Below are positions 1-7,510 of a stretch of DNA of 25,396 nucleotides, piece by piece. The position numbers were made by a program, and so were the translations under genes. The stretch covers positions 1-25,396 of the forward strand of contig JAUWOM010000005.1 in the NCBI GenBank assembly GCA_030612085.1, read 5' to 3'. The notes beneath the pieces were generated by a model that was not told the DNA's origin, did no database searches, and saw nothing but the letters and a program-made list of their open reading frames with translations. The DNA comes from Actinomycetes bacterium (GTDB lineage: Bacteria; Actinomycetota; Humimicrobiia; JAHJRV01). Positions within the stretch are counted from its first letter, which is position 1. Every line of letters starts with the position of its first letter.

Positions 1-15
1 CAGAATAAAATAATA

Positions 16-92
16 TGGTGGGCTTACCTGGGGTCGAACCAGGGACCTCATCCTTATCAGGGATGCGCTCTAACCTACTGAGCTATAAGCCC
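16..92 (-). tRNA. tRNA-Ile (anticodon GAT)
   Basis: Read on the minus strand this folds as a full cloverleaf. The acceptor stem GGGCTTA pairs with TAAGCCC, the D-arm reads AGCTCAGTAGGTTAGAGC, and the anticodon loop CTGATAA (54-60) holds GAT at 56-58. The T-loop is GGTTCGACCC-like. The 3' CCA is encoded (16-18); the mature body without CCA is 19-92. The anticodon reads AUC/AUU isoleucine codons. It lies beyond the terminator of the upstream RDD gene and has its own promoter-like hexamers, so it is probably transcribed alone or with something to the left of the window. Confidence 0.97.
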
Positions 93-104
93 ATCTTTAA
101 TGTT

Positions 105-133
105 ATTATCTTATCTTTTTAAAAATTTGTAAA
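105..133 (-). promoter_or_regulatory. Probable sigma-70 promoter of tRNA-Ile
   Basis: On the minus strand a TTTACA -35 hexamer (133-128) is separated by 17 bases from a GATAAT -10 hexamer (110-105). About 12 bases then lead to the first G of the tRNA at 92. Both hexamers differ from consensus at one position and the spacing is ideal. Called by inspection only. Confidence 0.6.
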
Positions 134-149
134 GATATGAAACCAATAA

Positions 150-194
150 TGTGAACTCACCCTACCCGAATGAAGGGATCTTAGATGACTAATT
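150..194. repeat. Dispersed 45-bp repeat, copy 1 (TGTGAACT family)
   Basis: This 45-base stretch begins TGTGAACTCACCC and ends GATGACTAATT. It matches 4955-4999 at 36 of 45 positions without gaps. Both copies hold a short CCC...GGG arm pair. A more diverged relative starts at 9757. It sits in the spacer between tRNA-Ile and the RDD gene and has no coding potential. Confidence 0.7.
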
Positions 195-228
195 AAGAGA
201 TAAACCAGAAATTGATAAATATAAATGA

Positions 229-257
229 GAGAGTAGTTTTATTCAGTAACTACTCTC
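229..257 (-). terminator. Hairpin terminator after the RDD gene
   Basis: A 10-bp perfect stem GAGAGTAGTT / AACTACTCTC (229-238 and 248-257) encloses a 9-base loop. It lies about 97 bases past the stop of the minus-strand RDD gene. On the minus strand the stem is followed by a T-rich but interrupted tract (TCATTTATATTT). It probably insulates tRNA-Ile from the RDD transcript. Confidence 0.6.
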
Positions 258-353
258 CCATTTCTTGAAATAATACAATTCATCCAAGTGCTGAAACATC
301 TTGGTTTTCTTGTTTATAAACTGTAAAAGTTAATTTAAAGCAATTATTGATTT

Positions 354-962
354 TTATAATTCTACAACCTGTGTTCCTGCCATCTTATCGCCTAATCTTA
401 ATCCTTTCTTATCAGTGAAAATCAATACTGCTTCAATAATGATATAAATAAGAAATGGTATACCAAATAAAACTGATATGACCCAAAATATAGCACTACT
501 CACAGCGCCCATAAAAGGAATTCCAATTAAAAATCTCTTAAAAAATATAGATGGTAGATATCCAACTGCAAGTGGCCAATTCCTCTTTACTGATTTCATT
601 AAATCACAATTAGCACCAGTTTCTACTACAATCGGTTTTAAATTAAGAGCCATCTTCCCAATACTTCTATTCTGTGTGAAATCAAGACCATCACGTAAAA
701 GCATATATGCACAGGCTGCTAATCCACCAATAAATGGTATTAAACTTGCTACAATACCTGATATAATCGCATCAATTAAATAAGCAACAAATCTTTTAAA
801 TACATCTGCTTTTTTATATCCTACAGCTTTTTCTTCTACAGCTTCTTCCACTTCTTTTACTTCTTCAACAGCATCCTCAATCTTCTCTTCCCCTTTTCCT
901 TCTACAGCTTCTTTTACTTCTTCAATTATCTCCTCTTCTTTTTTAATCTCTTCTTGATTCAA
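354..962 (-). CDS. RDD-family membrane protein with acidic N-terminal tail
   Basis: This 202-residue protein has two parts. Residues 1 to about 45 are almost entirely Glu, Lys, Val and Ala, a highly charged tail likely to be helical or coiled-coil. From about residue 52 it shows an RDD domain: the RFVAYLIDAII opening with the conserved Arg and Asp, then hydrophobic segments and an NRSIGKMALNLK stretch typical of the family. About three to four membrane segments are visible. RDD proteins are small membrane proteins, some linked to ion transport, but most have no assigned role. The start is TTG at 962, supported by AGAAAGGAGGAGAAA just upstream. The charged tail is longer than the basic RDD fold needs and could be a cytoplasmic interaction arm; that is inference. 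Confidence 0.85.
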   Translation of the reverse strand: MNQEEIKKEEEIIEEVKEAVEGKGEEKIEDAVEEVKEVEEAVEEKAVGYKKADVFKRFVAYLIDAIISGIVASLIPFIGGLAACAYMLLRDGLDFTQNRSIGKMALNLKPIVVETGANCDLMKSVKRNWPLAVGYLPSIFFKRFLIGIPFMGAVSSAIFWVISVLFGIPFLIYIIIEAVLIFTDKKGLRLGDKMAGTQVVEL

Positions 963-1166
963 TTTCTCCTCCTTTCTAAAAAATTATAAAAATATAAAAA
1001 TACCAATCAGAATTCATTTCTCATTATATAGGAAATTTGAATAACTTCTATAAATATAAATTGATTTTATATAAATTCGCTTATATTAGTTATGGTTGTC
1101 TTCTAAGGCTATTGTATTAGAATTCAAAGATATTAATCCATTGAATTTTAATTAATTTAACCAGAA

Positions 1167-2621
1167 TTATCCTTTTAGAACACCAAGTGGTTTAAGTCTT
1201 ACTACTTTGGTTGATATTCCAAAATTATGAGTTACATCGACTATTTCATTTACATCCTTGTATGCTTTTGGAGCCTCTTCTGCTAAACCTGACATGTGAT
1301 CAGATATAATTTTTATCCCTCCAGACTCAAGCTCTCTTTTTAGAGCATCTCCTCTAAATAATCTTTTCGCTTTTCCTCTACTCATCACTCTTCCGGCACC
1401 ATGGCATGTTGAGCCAAAACTTTCCTTCATACTCTTTTCAGTCCCAATGAGTAGATAGGAGACAGTTCCCATAGTTCCACCAATTATAACTGGCTGTCCA
1501 TAAGATTTATACTTTCCTGGAAGATCGGGGTGGCCTGGTCCAAATGCTCGAGTAGCCCCCTTCCTGTGCACACATAACATCTTTTCTTTATCATCAAATT
1601 TATGCTTCTCAAATTTTGCTATATTGTGAGAAACATCATAGATTAGATTCATACCCAATTTTTCAGCACTCTTATTAAAAATACGCTCAAAACACTCTCT
1701 CACCCAATGACCTATAACATGTCTATTGGTTACAGCATAATTAGCTGCACATGACATTGCTTGATAATAATCTCTTCCTTCCTTGCTATTTATAGGGGCA
1801 CAACCTAATTGTCTATCTGGCAATTTATACCTCTCTCTTGCAACTACTCTTCTCATAACCTCAATATAATCAGAGCATACCTGGTGACCGAATCCTCTTG
1901 AGCCACAATGTATCATAACTGTAATCTGACCTTCTTCTAAACCAAAAACCTTTGCTATTTTTTCATCATAAACTTGATCTACAACCTGAATCTCTAAATA
2001 ATGATTTCCCGCACCTAATGTTCCTACCTGACTTTGTCCTCTCTTTAAAGCTTTGAAGCTAACTTTGTTGGGATTTGCATCTGGCATCCTTCCCCTGTCT
2101 TCTACATAAAGTTTGTCCTCACTCCAACCATAACCTTTTTTAATAGCCCAATCTACACCCTGGGTTACTAATCTTGTAAGCTCATCTTTGCTCAATCTTA
2201 ATTTCCCCCCAACTCCTACTCCTTTGGGTACATTTCTATTCAATTCATACATGAGCTTTTCCATCACAGGCATTATATCATCCTTTGTTAAATTGGTTTT
2301 AAGCATCCTTACCCCGCATGAGATATCAAAACCTACACCACCAGGTGAAATAACGCCAGTTTCCATGTCCATAGCAGCAACGCCACCAATTGGAAAACCG
2401 TATCCCCAATGAAGATCCGGCATGGCAAATGATGCTTTCACAACACCAGGAAGTGTAGCTACGTTTACAACCTGTTCTAATGCATTATCCTGATCAGCCG
2501 TTATAAGAAGGTCTTCGTTGGCAAAGACTATGCAAGGAACTTTCATTCCCTCTTTCTGTCCCTTGGGAATTTCCCATTTGTAATCGGAAATTTTATTTAC
2601 TTCATATCTAAGTTTTATCAT
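1167..2621 (-). CDS. rtcB: RNA-splicing ligase RtcB
   Basis: RtcB joins RNA 2',3'-cyclic phosphate or 3'-phosphate ends to 5'-OH ends using GTP and Mn2+, in RNA repair or tRNA splicing. All hallmark residues are visible (numbered from the longest frame): FDISCGVR with metal-binding Asp102 and Cys105, GAGNH with His210, IHCGSRG with His241, VSHN with His335, the guanylylated His410 in STCHGAGR, and the C-terminal RLKPLGVLKG with Lys486. Length is normal. A longest frame would use GTG at 2630, but AGGTGAT would then overlap the start codon. ATG at 2621 lies about 6 bases after GCAGGTG, so I chose it (484 residues). The activator archease is encoded on the same strand about 1.6 kb upstream, with a DNA-repair gene and a nitroreductase gene in between. 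Confidence 0.97.
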   Translation of the reverse strand: MIKLRYEVNKISDYKWEIPKGQKEGMKVPCIVFANEDLLITADQDNALEQVVNVATLPGVVKASFAMPDLHWGYGFPIGGVAAMDMETGVISPGGVGFDISCGVRMLKTNLTKDDIMPVMEKLMYELNRNVPKGVGVGGKLRLSKDELTRLVTQGVDWAIKKGYGWSEDKLYVEDRGRMPDANPNKVSFKALKRGQSQVGTLGAGNHYLEIQVVDQVYDEKIAKVFGLEEGQITVMIHCGSRGFGHQVCSDYIEVMRRVVARERYKLPDRQLGCAPINSKEGRDYYQAMSCAANYAVTNRHVIGHWVRECFERIFNKSAEKLGMNLIYDVSHNIAKFEKHKFDDKEKMLCVHRKGATRAFGPGHPDLPGKYKSYGQPVIIGGTMGTVSYLLIGTEKSMKESFGSTCHGAGRVMSRGKAKRLFRGDALKRELESGGIKIISDHMSGLAEEAPKAYKDVNEIVDVTHNFGISTKVVRLKPLGVLKG

Positions 2622-2706
2622 TCTTATCACCTGCTTTTTAATAGAATTCTAAAAATACATTCACACCTTTAATATACCATCAAAATGTGACAAAAGTATA
2701 TAAATT

Positions 2707-3234
2707 TTATTTTAATTCCAGACCTTCTATTTCCAGTAATCTTCTTTTAATGCCTACTCGTTTTTCTTTGCCTCCAAAGCCTCCAATTGTTCCATCACTT
2801 TTTACAACTCTATGGCATGGAATGACTATTGGAATATGGTTTTTTGCAATTGCATTTCCAACAGCTCGACTTGCTCCTGGTTTTCCTATCTCTTTTGCTA
2901 TCTGACCATAAGATTTAACTTTACCATACTCAATTCTTTTAACCACGTTAAGAACCTTTTTTTGAAAATCAGTTACTTTTGTATCAATAGTTATTCTATC
3001 AATATCAATATTAAATTTTTTTAAATTCCCTTTTAAGTAAGTATTTACCTGGGTTAATATATCTTTATTTACCTCATTACCAAAAACTATATTTAAGTTG
3101 TTTTGATTTATAAAGGATTTTATAAAATTTTTTTTATTGCAATCTATACTAACCTTTACAAGTCCTTTATCTGACGACGCTATAAATATATTCCCTATAT
3201 TAGATTCTATATTTGAAACATATATGTTTTCCAT
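2707..3234 (-). CDS. ogt: Methylated-DNA--protein-cysteine methyltransferase
   Basis: This suicide repair protein transfers alkyl groups from O6-alkylguanine (or O4-alkylthymine) in DNA to its own cysteine. The active-site motif IPCHRVV holds acceptor Cys140. The helix-turn-helix region YGKVKSYGQIAKEIG (103-117) and ASRAVGNA with Arg123 and hinge Asn127 are typical. The N-terminal domain (about 1-85) is poorly conserved, as usual. The C-terminal GGFGGKEKRVGIKRRLLEIEG is standard. At 175 residues it has Ogt/MGMT size without an Ada regulatory domain. ATG at 3234 follows AAAAGGATATTAA. It lies 50 bases after the nitroreductase stop and 85 bases before rtcB, consistent with cotranscription. Confidence 0.95.
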   Translation of the reverse strand: MENIYVSNIESNIGNIFIASSDKGLVKVSIDCNKKNFIKSFINQNNLNIVFGNEVNKDILTQVNTYLKGNLKKFNIDIDRITIDTKVTDFQKKVLNVVKRIEYGKVKSYGQIAKEIGKPGASRAVGNAIAKNHIPIVIPCHRVVKSDGTIGGFGGKEKRVGIKRRLLEIEGLELK

Positions 3235-3284
3235 TTAATATCCTTTTTATTAATTTTAACATTTTTTTAAATTTATATTATTTG

Positions 3285-4010
3285 TTACTCCTTATAGCCT
3301 ATTGGAATTACAAAAAATGGGATATTATTTTCTTCTAAGTTTAATATTTCTTGAACTTCTCTATCATGAAAAGCACCTACTGGTACAGCTCCTAATCCTA
3401 AAGATACCGACTGGAGCAAAATATTTTGGCATGCATGTCCTGCCTCTAAATGAACATATCTAATTCCTCTTTCCCCATACTTTACTGTTGTTCTTTCATA
3501 TATTACTGTAATAATTATATCAACTGGTGCTTCTTCAACCCATTTTTGTCCTAAGCATACATCACTTAATTTCTTCCTTATATCTTCCTTTAATATCATC
3601 TCCAACTTGTGTCCCTCTGGTATGTAATGATATGCACCATCTTTCTTAACGACATAAATTTCAAGAGGATAAAGAGCACCCGCAGATGGGGCAGACCTAT
3701 GACCTTTTTCATCAGTTATTCCTTGTGCTGCCCAGAGAAGTTGAGATATCTGTTCTAAATTAAGCTCTTTTTCATCAAAACTTCTAATAGACCTTCTACT
3801 TTTAATTGCTTCCTCTAAACTCATTTCACCCTTTATTTTTGGTTCAGGAAGATCAATTATTTCTTCAAATCCCGTATTCTCTATCTCTTTTTTCTCCACA
3901 ACCTTCTCAATAAAGATATCACATGAAATGTTCACGAAGACAAAAGTTGATACTATGGTAATAATAAGGAAAAATATCACTGATTTCTCGAATGAATATT
4001 GTTTTTTCAT
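3285..4010 (-). CDS. SagB-type nitroreductase, membrane-anchored or exported
   Basis: This is an FMN-dependent oxidoreductase of the nitroreductase superfamily, SagB/ThcOx branch. Evidence is EAIKSRRSIRSF (68-78, FMN phosphate contact), the LLWAAQG segment, SAPSAGALYPLEIYVV (106-121), and the C-terminal SLGLGAVPVGAF with VIPIGY. Unlike peptide-cyclodehydrating SagB proteins, no azoline-synthesis partners (SagC/D) lie nearby, so it is more likely a stand-alone oxidoreductase with unknown substrate. Residues 9-28 form one strong hydrophobic segment with a preceding Lys, pointing to a signal anchor or signal peptide. Cys30 follows, but NISC is a poor lipobox. The start ATG at 4010 has GGAGA about 7 bases upstream. 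Confidence 0.88.
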   Translation of the reverse strand: MKKQYSFEKSVIFFLIITIVSTFVFVNISCDIFIEKVVEKKEIENTGFEEIIDLPEPKIKGEMSLEEAIKSRRSIRSFDEKELNLEQISQLLWAAQGITDEKGHRSAPSAGALYPLEIYVVKKDGAYHYIPEGHKLEMILKEDIRKKLSDVCLGQKWVEEAPVDIIITVIYERTTVKYGERGIRYVHLEAGHACQNILLQSVSLGLGAVPVGAFHDREVQEILNLEENNIPFFVIPIGYKE

Positions 4011-4257
4011 AACAGATTCTCCATCACTTTATAAATTATTAAAAAAACAAATTAAAATAAAATTCTTATAGTTTTTCCCCTTACTCTTACTTTCCCACCA
4101 AGGAAGAGGAAATATTATAATTGGTCTTCATAATGATTCTAATAAATATTTTATGAAATTTGGAGAATATTATCGAAGATATTTTGAATAAGGAAAAATA
4201 ATTCAAATTTTTATTATTCTTATTTTTTATAATAAGAGTTCTATTCTTGTGCCTGTG

Positions 4258-4923
4258 TTAGACATCGAAGAATATTGAAGCTGTGAATTTTTTATTTTTT
4301 TTAATTTCTAATTTGTGATATGTAGCACCCTTTATGCTTATCTTTATAGGGTGTTTTTTTAGGTCTACCTTTTCACCCAATGCTACTGCTTTTAACAATA
4401 GTTTTTTATTTTCACCATTCTCTTTGTGTTTTGAAGAGTTATTAAATTTATTTATTTTTTTATCTGATTCATTAGAGATTGCGCAGCCTGTTCCGAGAGA
4501 GATTGCCACGCCACCTCTGGTGGCTCGCAATGACAATAATCTATTAAACTCCTCGCAATGACAATTATTTTTTATTTCTTTACACTCTTTATTGTTTTTT
4601 AGTTCATAAGATTTTTCTTTGTATGAATTATAATCAGAAACTTCATTTATTTTTATATCAAATCTATTGAATAGACAGTATTCTGTGTCAAAAAGGTATA
4701 AAAGTTCATTCAGCCATTTAATTAGTAGATTTTCTTCATCCTCTCCTTTGACTTGGATATAAAAATTTCTGGATGATTTAACTTTATCTAAATCTGTTAT
4801 AATGGAGAACATCCCTGATGCAGCATTTCCAAATAACTTTTCTAATGTTTCACCATAAGCTTTTATTCCTATATCAGCAGTATGATCTAGTAATTCAAAT
4901 TCCCTCAAATTTATCTCTCCCAA
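4258..4923 (-). CDS. Archease with repeat-derived internal insertion
   Basis: Archease promotes RtcB guanylylation and turnover. The N-terminal half is canonical: FELLDHTADIGIKAYG (9-24) with metal-binding Asp17, then LFGNAASGMFSIITD and LIKWLNELLYLFDTE. The C-terminal part is canonical too: AVALGEKVDLKKHPIKISIKGATYH and a terminal FFDV with Asp220. Between these, about residues 95-172 replace what is normally a very short connection, so the protein is 221 rather than about 140 residues. Residues 119-150 are translated from a copy of a GTCATTGCGAG...GCAATCTC dispersed repeat; the rest of the insert is low-complexity Lys/Asn/Glu. The frame stays open, so the gene may still work with a disordered loop. 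No SD is obvious right before ATG 4923. Confidence 0.92.
   Translation of the reverse strand: MGEINLREFELLDHTADIGIKAYGETLEKLFGNAASGMFSIITDLDKVKSSRNFYIQVKGEDEENLLIKWLNELLYLFDTEYCLFNRFDIKINEVSDYNSYKEKSYELKNNKECKEIKNNCHCEEFNRLLSLRATRGGVAISLGTGCAISNESDKKINKFNNSSKHKENGENKKLLLKAVALGEKVDLKKHPIKISIKGATYHKLEIKKNKKFTASIFFDV
4474..4563 (-). repeat. GTCATTGCGAG/GCAATCT repeat inside the archease gene
   Basis: On the minus strand the element reads TGTCATTGCGAGGAG, a second TGTCATTGCGAGCC, a GCCACC-AGA-GGTGGC hairpin, GGCAATCTC, then GGAACAGGCTGCGCAATCTC. It therefore looks like two nested or adjacent units. Related copies at 16851-16914 and 22310-22345 are intergenic. The unit spans 90 bases, a multiple of three, and is open in the archease frame, coding for the Cys-His-Cys-Glu-Glu... 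stretch of residues 119-150. Confidence 0.85.
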
Positions 4924-4954
4924 AAAATCTAAGTTGATTAAAGATATCCAAAAA

Positions 4955-4999
4955 TGTGAACTATCCCAACCTGAAGGAAGGAGTCTTAGGTGACCAATT
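4955..4999. repeat. Dispersed 45-bp repeat, copy 2 (TGTGAACT family)
   Basis: It matches the copy at 150-194 at 36 of 45 ungapped positions, beginning TGTGAACTATCCC and ending AGGTGACCAATT. It lies in the 116-base gap between the gyrA stop and the archease start, so both copies sit just beyond gene ends in minus-strand spacers. Confidence 0.7.
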
Positions 5000-5039
5000 C
5001 AATGATAAAATATTAAAAGGTTGAAATTTTATTCTAAAT

Positions 5040-7466
5040 TTACCCACCTGCTACTTTTGCTAAAGAACTTACTTTATCCCCTTCTCTTAATTTCATCACT
5101 TTGACTCCTCTTGCTTGTCTACCAACTTTTCTTATACTATCGACAGACACTCTTATGAGAGTTCCGTCATTCGATATTAAGACAAGTTCATTATTTTTTC
5201 TAACCACCTTGCACCCAATAAGTTTTCCGGTTTTTGAATCAGTTTTAATTGCAATAACTCCCTTTCCACCTCTTCTCTGCACTTTATATTCAGAAATAGC
5301 TGTTCTCTTTCCATAGCCATTTTTAGTAATCAATAATAGGTCTGTATCATCAATGGCGATTCCCATACCAAGTATTCTATCACCCTTATTAAGTCTCATT
5401 GCTCTTACACCCATGGTGTTTCTTGATGTTGCTCGTATCTGATTTTCTCCAAATCTAATTCCTTTCCCATTTGCTGATATTATAATTACTTCCTCTTTTG
5501 GCTTTATTTTTAAAACACCAACTATTTCGTCTTTCTTTTTTAGATTTATTGCAATTAGACCGCCTCTACTTGCATTTTTGTATTGAGAAAGTTCCGTCTT
5601 TTTTATTAAACCATTTTTAGTGACCATCATAATGAATTCTTTGAATTTAAAATTATCAGTGGTGATAACCATCTCAATTCTCTCATTATAACTAAAGTTA
5701 AAAAAATTCCTGATAGACTTTCCTTTTGAAGTTCTACCTCCAGTTGGAAGTCCATAAGTCTTAATCTTATAAACCTTGCCCCTATTTGTAAAAAACAGCA
5801 TAAATTGGTGGGTAGAGCTTATAAAGAGGTGTTCAACAAAGTCATCCTCTTTTAGATTCATTCCCATAACTCCTATTCCACCTCTCCTCTGTTTTCTATA
5901 AGTAGTAATTGGTATTCTCTTTATATATCCAGAATGAGTTATTGTCACTATCATGTCTTCCTCAGCAATTAAGTCTTCAATATCTATTTCTTCTTCTGTC
6001 GGAGCTATGATGGTTCTTCTCTCATCACCAAATCTTTTAACAATATCTCTCAATTCTTTTTTAATGATTTGATATACCAGTTTCTTATCACTAAGAACCT
6101 TTTCACAGTATTTAATCTTTTCTAACAACTGTTTGTGCTCCTTTAGAACTTTGTCTCTCTCAAGTCCCGTTAATCTCTGAAGTTTCATATCCAAAATTGC
6201 TTGTGCCTGAATTGTTGTTAGCTTGAAGTTTTTTATTAACCTCTGTCTTGCTTGAGTAACTGTCTTACTCGTCTTTATAAGTTTAATCACTTTATCAAGG
6301 TTAGCCAAAGCTATGAGTATACCATCTAATATGTGAGCTCTGTTTTTAGCTTTTTTTAGTTCATATTTTTTTAATCTTATTACAACATTGAATTGATGTT
6401 TTACATAGTTATCGATTAGTTCATGTATTGTTATAAGCTTGGGAACACCATCTACCAGTGCAATATTTATTATTCCGAAAGTATCTTGAAGTTGAGTATG
6501 TTTATATAAATTATTTAGAATTACATAAGGTTGAGATTCCTTTTTTAGCTCAATAACTACCCTCATCCCAGTTCTATCAGACTCATCTCTTAAATCATAT
6601 ATTCCCTCAATTCTTTTTCCTCTCACTAATTCTGCTATTTTTCTAATTAGATTTGCTTTGTTGACTTGATATGGAAGCTCAGTTATAACAATCCTTTTTT
6701 TCTTACTCCTCATGGTTTCAAGGTGAGTCTTTGCCCTCACAGTTATTTTACCTTTTCCCGTTTCATATGCTTCCTTTATACCCCCCATTCCTAAAATCAA
6801 CCCACCTGTTGGAAAGTCGGGGCCCTTTATTTTCTTCATTAGATTTTTTAAAGATATCTTTGGATCATCCATATATGCAATAATTCCGTCTACAACCTCA
6901 TTTAGATTATGTGGTGGCATATTTGTAGCCATACCTACAGCAATACCTGATGAGCCATTTATGAGAAGGTTTGGAAATTTGCAGGGTAGTACTTCTGGCT
7001 CCTTTAAACTACTATCAAAATTATCAATAAATTCAACGGTATCTTTGCCAATATCTCTTAACATCTCCATACTAAGAGATGATAATCTTGCCTCAGTATA
7101 TCTCATAGCAGCTGGCCTATCACCATCAACTGAACCGAAATTACCATGCCCGTCAATTAGTAAATATCTTAGGGAAAAATCTTGAGCCATCCTGACCAAA
7201 GCATCATAGACCGCGGTATCACCATGTGGATGATATTTCCCCAAAGTTTCACCGGTGATTCTTGCGCTTTTTTTATGAGGTTTATCATTTGTTATACCCA
7301 TATCATACATCGCATAAAGAATTCTTCGATGAACAGGCTTTAATCCATCTCTAACATCGGGAAGGGCTCTACCTACGATCACACTCATTGAATAATCAAG
7401 ATATGATTTCTTCATTTCTTCTTCTATATCAACAGGCTTTACTTTACCAACTATTTGCTGTACCAA
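5040..7466 (-). CDS. gyrA: DNA gyrase subunit A
   Basis: GyrA cuts and rejoins DNA in gyrase (A2B2), which introduces negative supercoils. The N-terminal breakage domain shows RALPDVRDGLKPVHRRIL (33-50), the resistance-determining segment GKYHPHGDTAVYD (76-88; Thr84 at the usual Ser/Ala position, Asp88 kept), and catalytic Tyr123 in AMRYTEARL. The C-terminal wrapping domain contains a canonical GyrA box QRRGGKG at 730-736, which supports GyrA over ParC, plus a related QRRGGIG in the first blade. The length, 808 residues, is normal. Start TTG 7466 follows AAGGAGAGATATTA. The gene lies 44 bases after gyrB in the same direction, forming a gyrB-gyrA operon. Confidence 0.98.
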   Translation of the reverse strand: MVQQIVGKVKPVDIEEEMKKSYLDYSMSVIVGRALPDVRDGLKPVHRRILYAMYDMGITNDKPHKKSARITGETLGKYHPHGDTAVYDALVRMAQDFSLRYLLIDGHGNFGSVDGDRPAAMRYTEARLSSLSMEMLRDIGKDTVEFIDNFDSSLKEPEVLPCKFPNLLINGSSGIAVGMATNMPPHNLNEVVDGIIAYMDDPKISLKNLMKKIKGPDFPTGGLILGMGGIKEAYETGKGKITVRAKTHLETMRSKKKRIVITELPYQVNKANLIRKIAELVRGKRIEGIYDLRDESDRTGMRVVIELKKESQPYVILNNLYKHTQLQDTFGIINIALVDGVPKLITIHELIDNYVKHQFNVVIRLKKYELKKAKNRAHILDGILIALANLDKVIKLIKTSKTVTQARQRLIKNFKLTTIQAQAILDMKLQRLTGLERDKVLKEHKQLLEKIKYCEKVLSDKKLVYQIIKKELRDIVKRFGDERRTIIAPTEEEIDIEDLIAEEDMIVTITHSGYIKRIPITTYRKQRRGGIGVMGMNLKEDDFVEHLFISSTHQFMLFFTNRGKVYKIKTYGLPTGGRTSKGKSIRNFFNFSYNERIEMVITTDNFKFKEFIMMVTKNGLIKKTELSQYKNASRGGLIAINLKKKDEIVGVLKIKPKEEVIIISANGKGIRFGENQIRATSRNTMGVRAMRLNKGDRILGMGIAIDDTDLLLITKNGYGKRTAISEYKVQRRGGKGVIAIKTDSKTGKLIGCKVVRKNNELVLISNDGTLIRVSVDSIRKVGRQARGVKVMKLREGDKVSSLAKVAGG

Positions 7467-7510
7467 TAATATCTCTCCTTATTTGCTTTTCTAAATTATT
7501 AATTATTAGT

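Noticed and set aside
2688..3030. Plus-strand open frames over the ogt gene, and similar antisense frames over gyrA, rtcB and the ABC genes
   Set aside because: They lie opposite strongly conserved genes, have no SD sites and no family resemblance, so they are shadow frames.
3915..3950. Lipobox in the SagB-type protein at Cys30
   Set aside because: VNISC lacks the usual Leu/Val at -3 and Gly/Ala at -1 consensus combination; a plain signal anchor is as likely.
3285..4010. Azoline-containing peptide (SagB-type) biosynthesis cluster
   Set aside because: No cyclodehydratase, precursor peptide or export genes nearby; SagB-like nitroreductases often occur alone.
4081..4190. Plus-strand fragment reading ...GLHNDSNKYFMKFGEYYRRYFE-stop in the gap between nitroreductase and archease
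   Set aside because: Looks protein-like over about 30 codons, but no start, SD or recognisable family; could be chance or an unrecognisable gene remnant.
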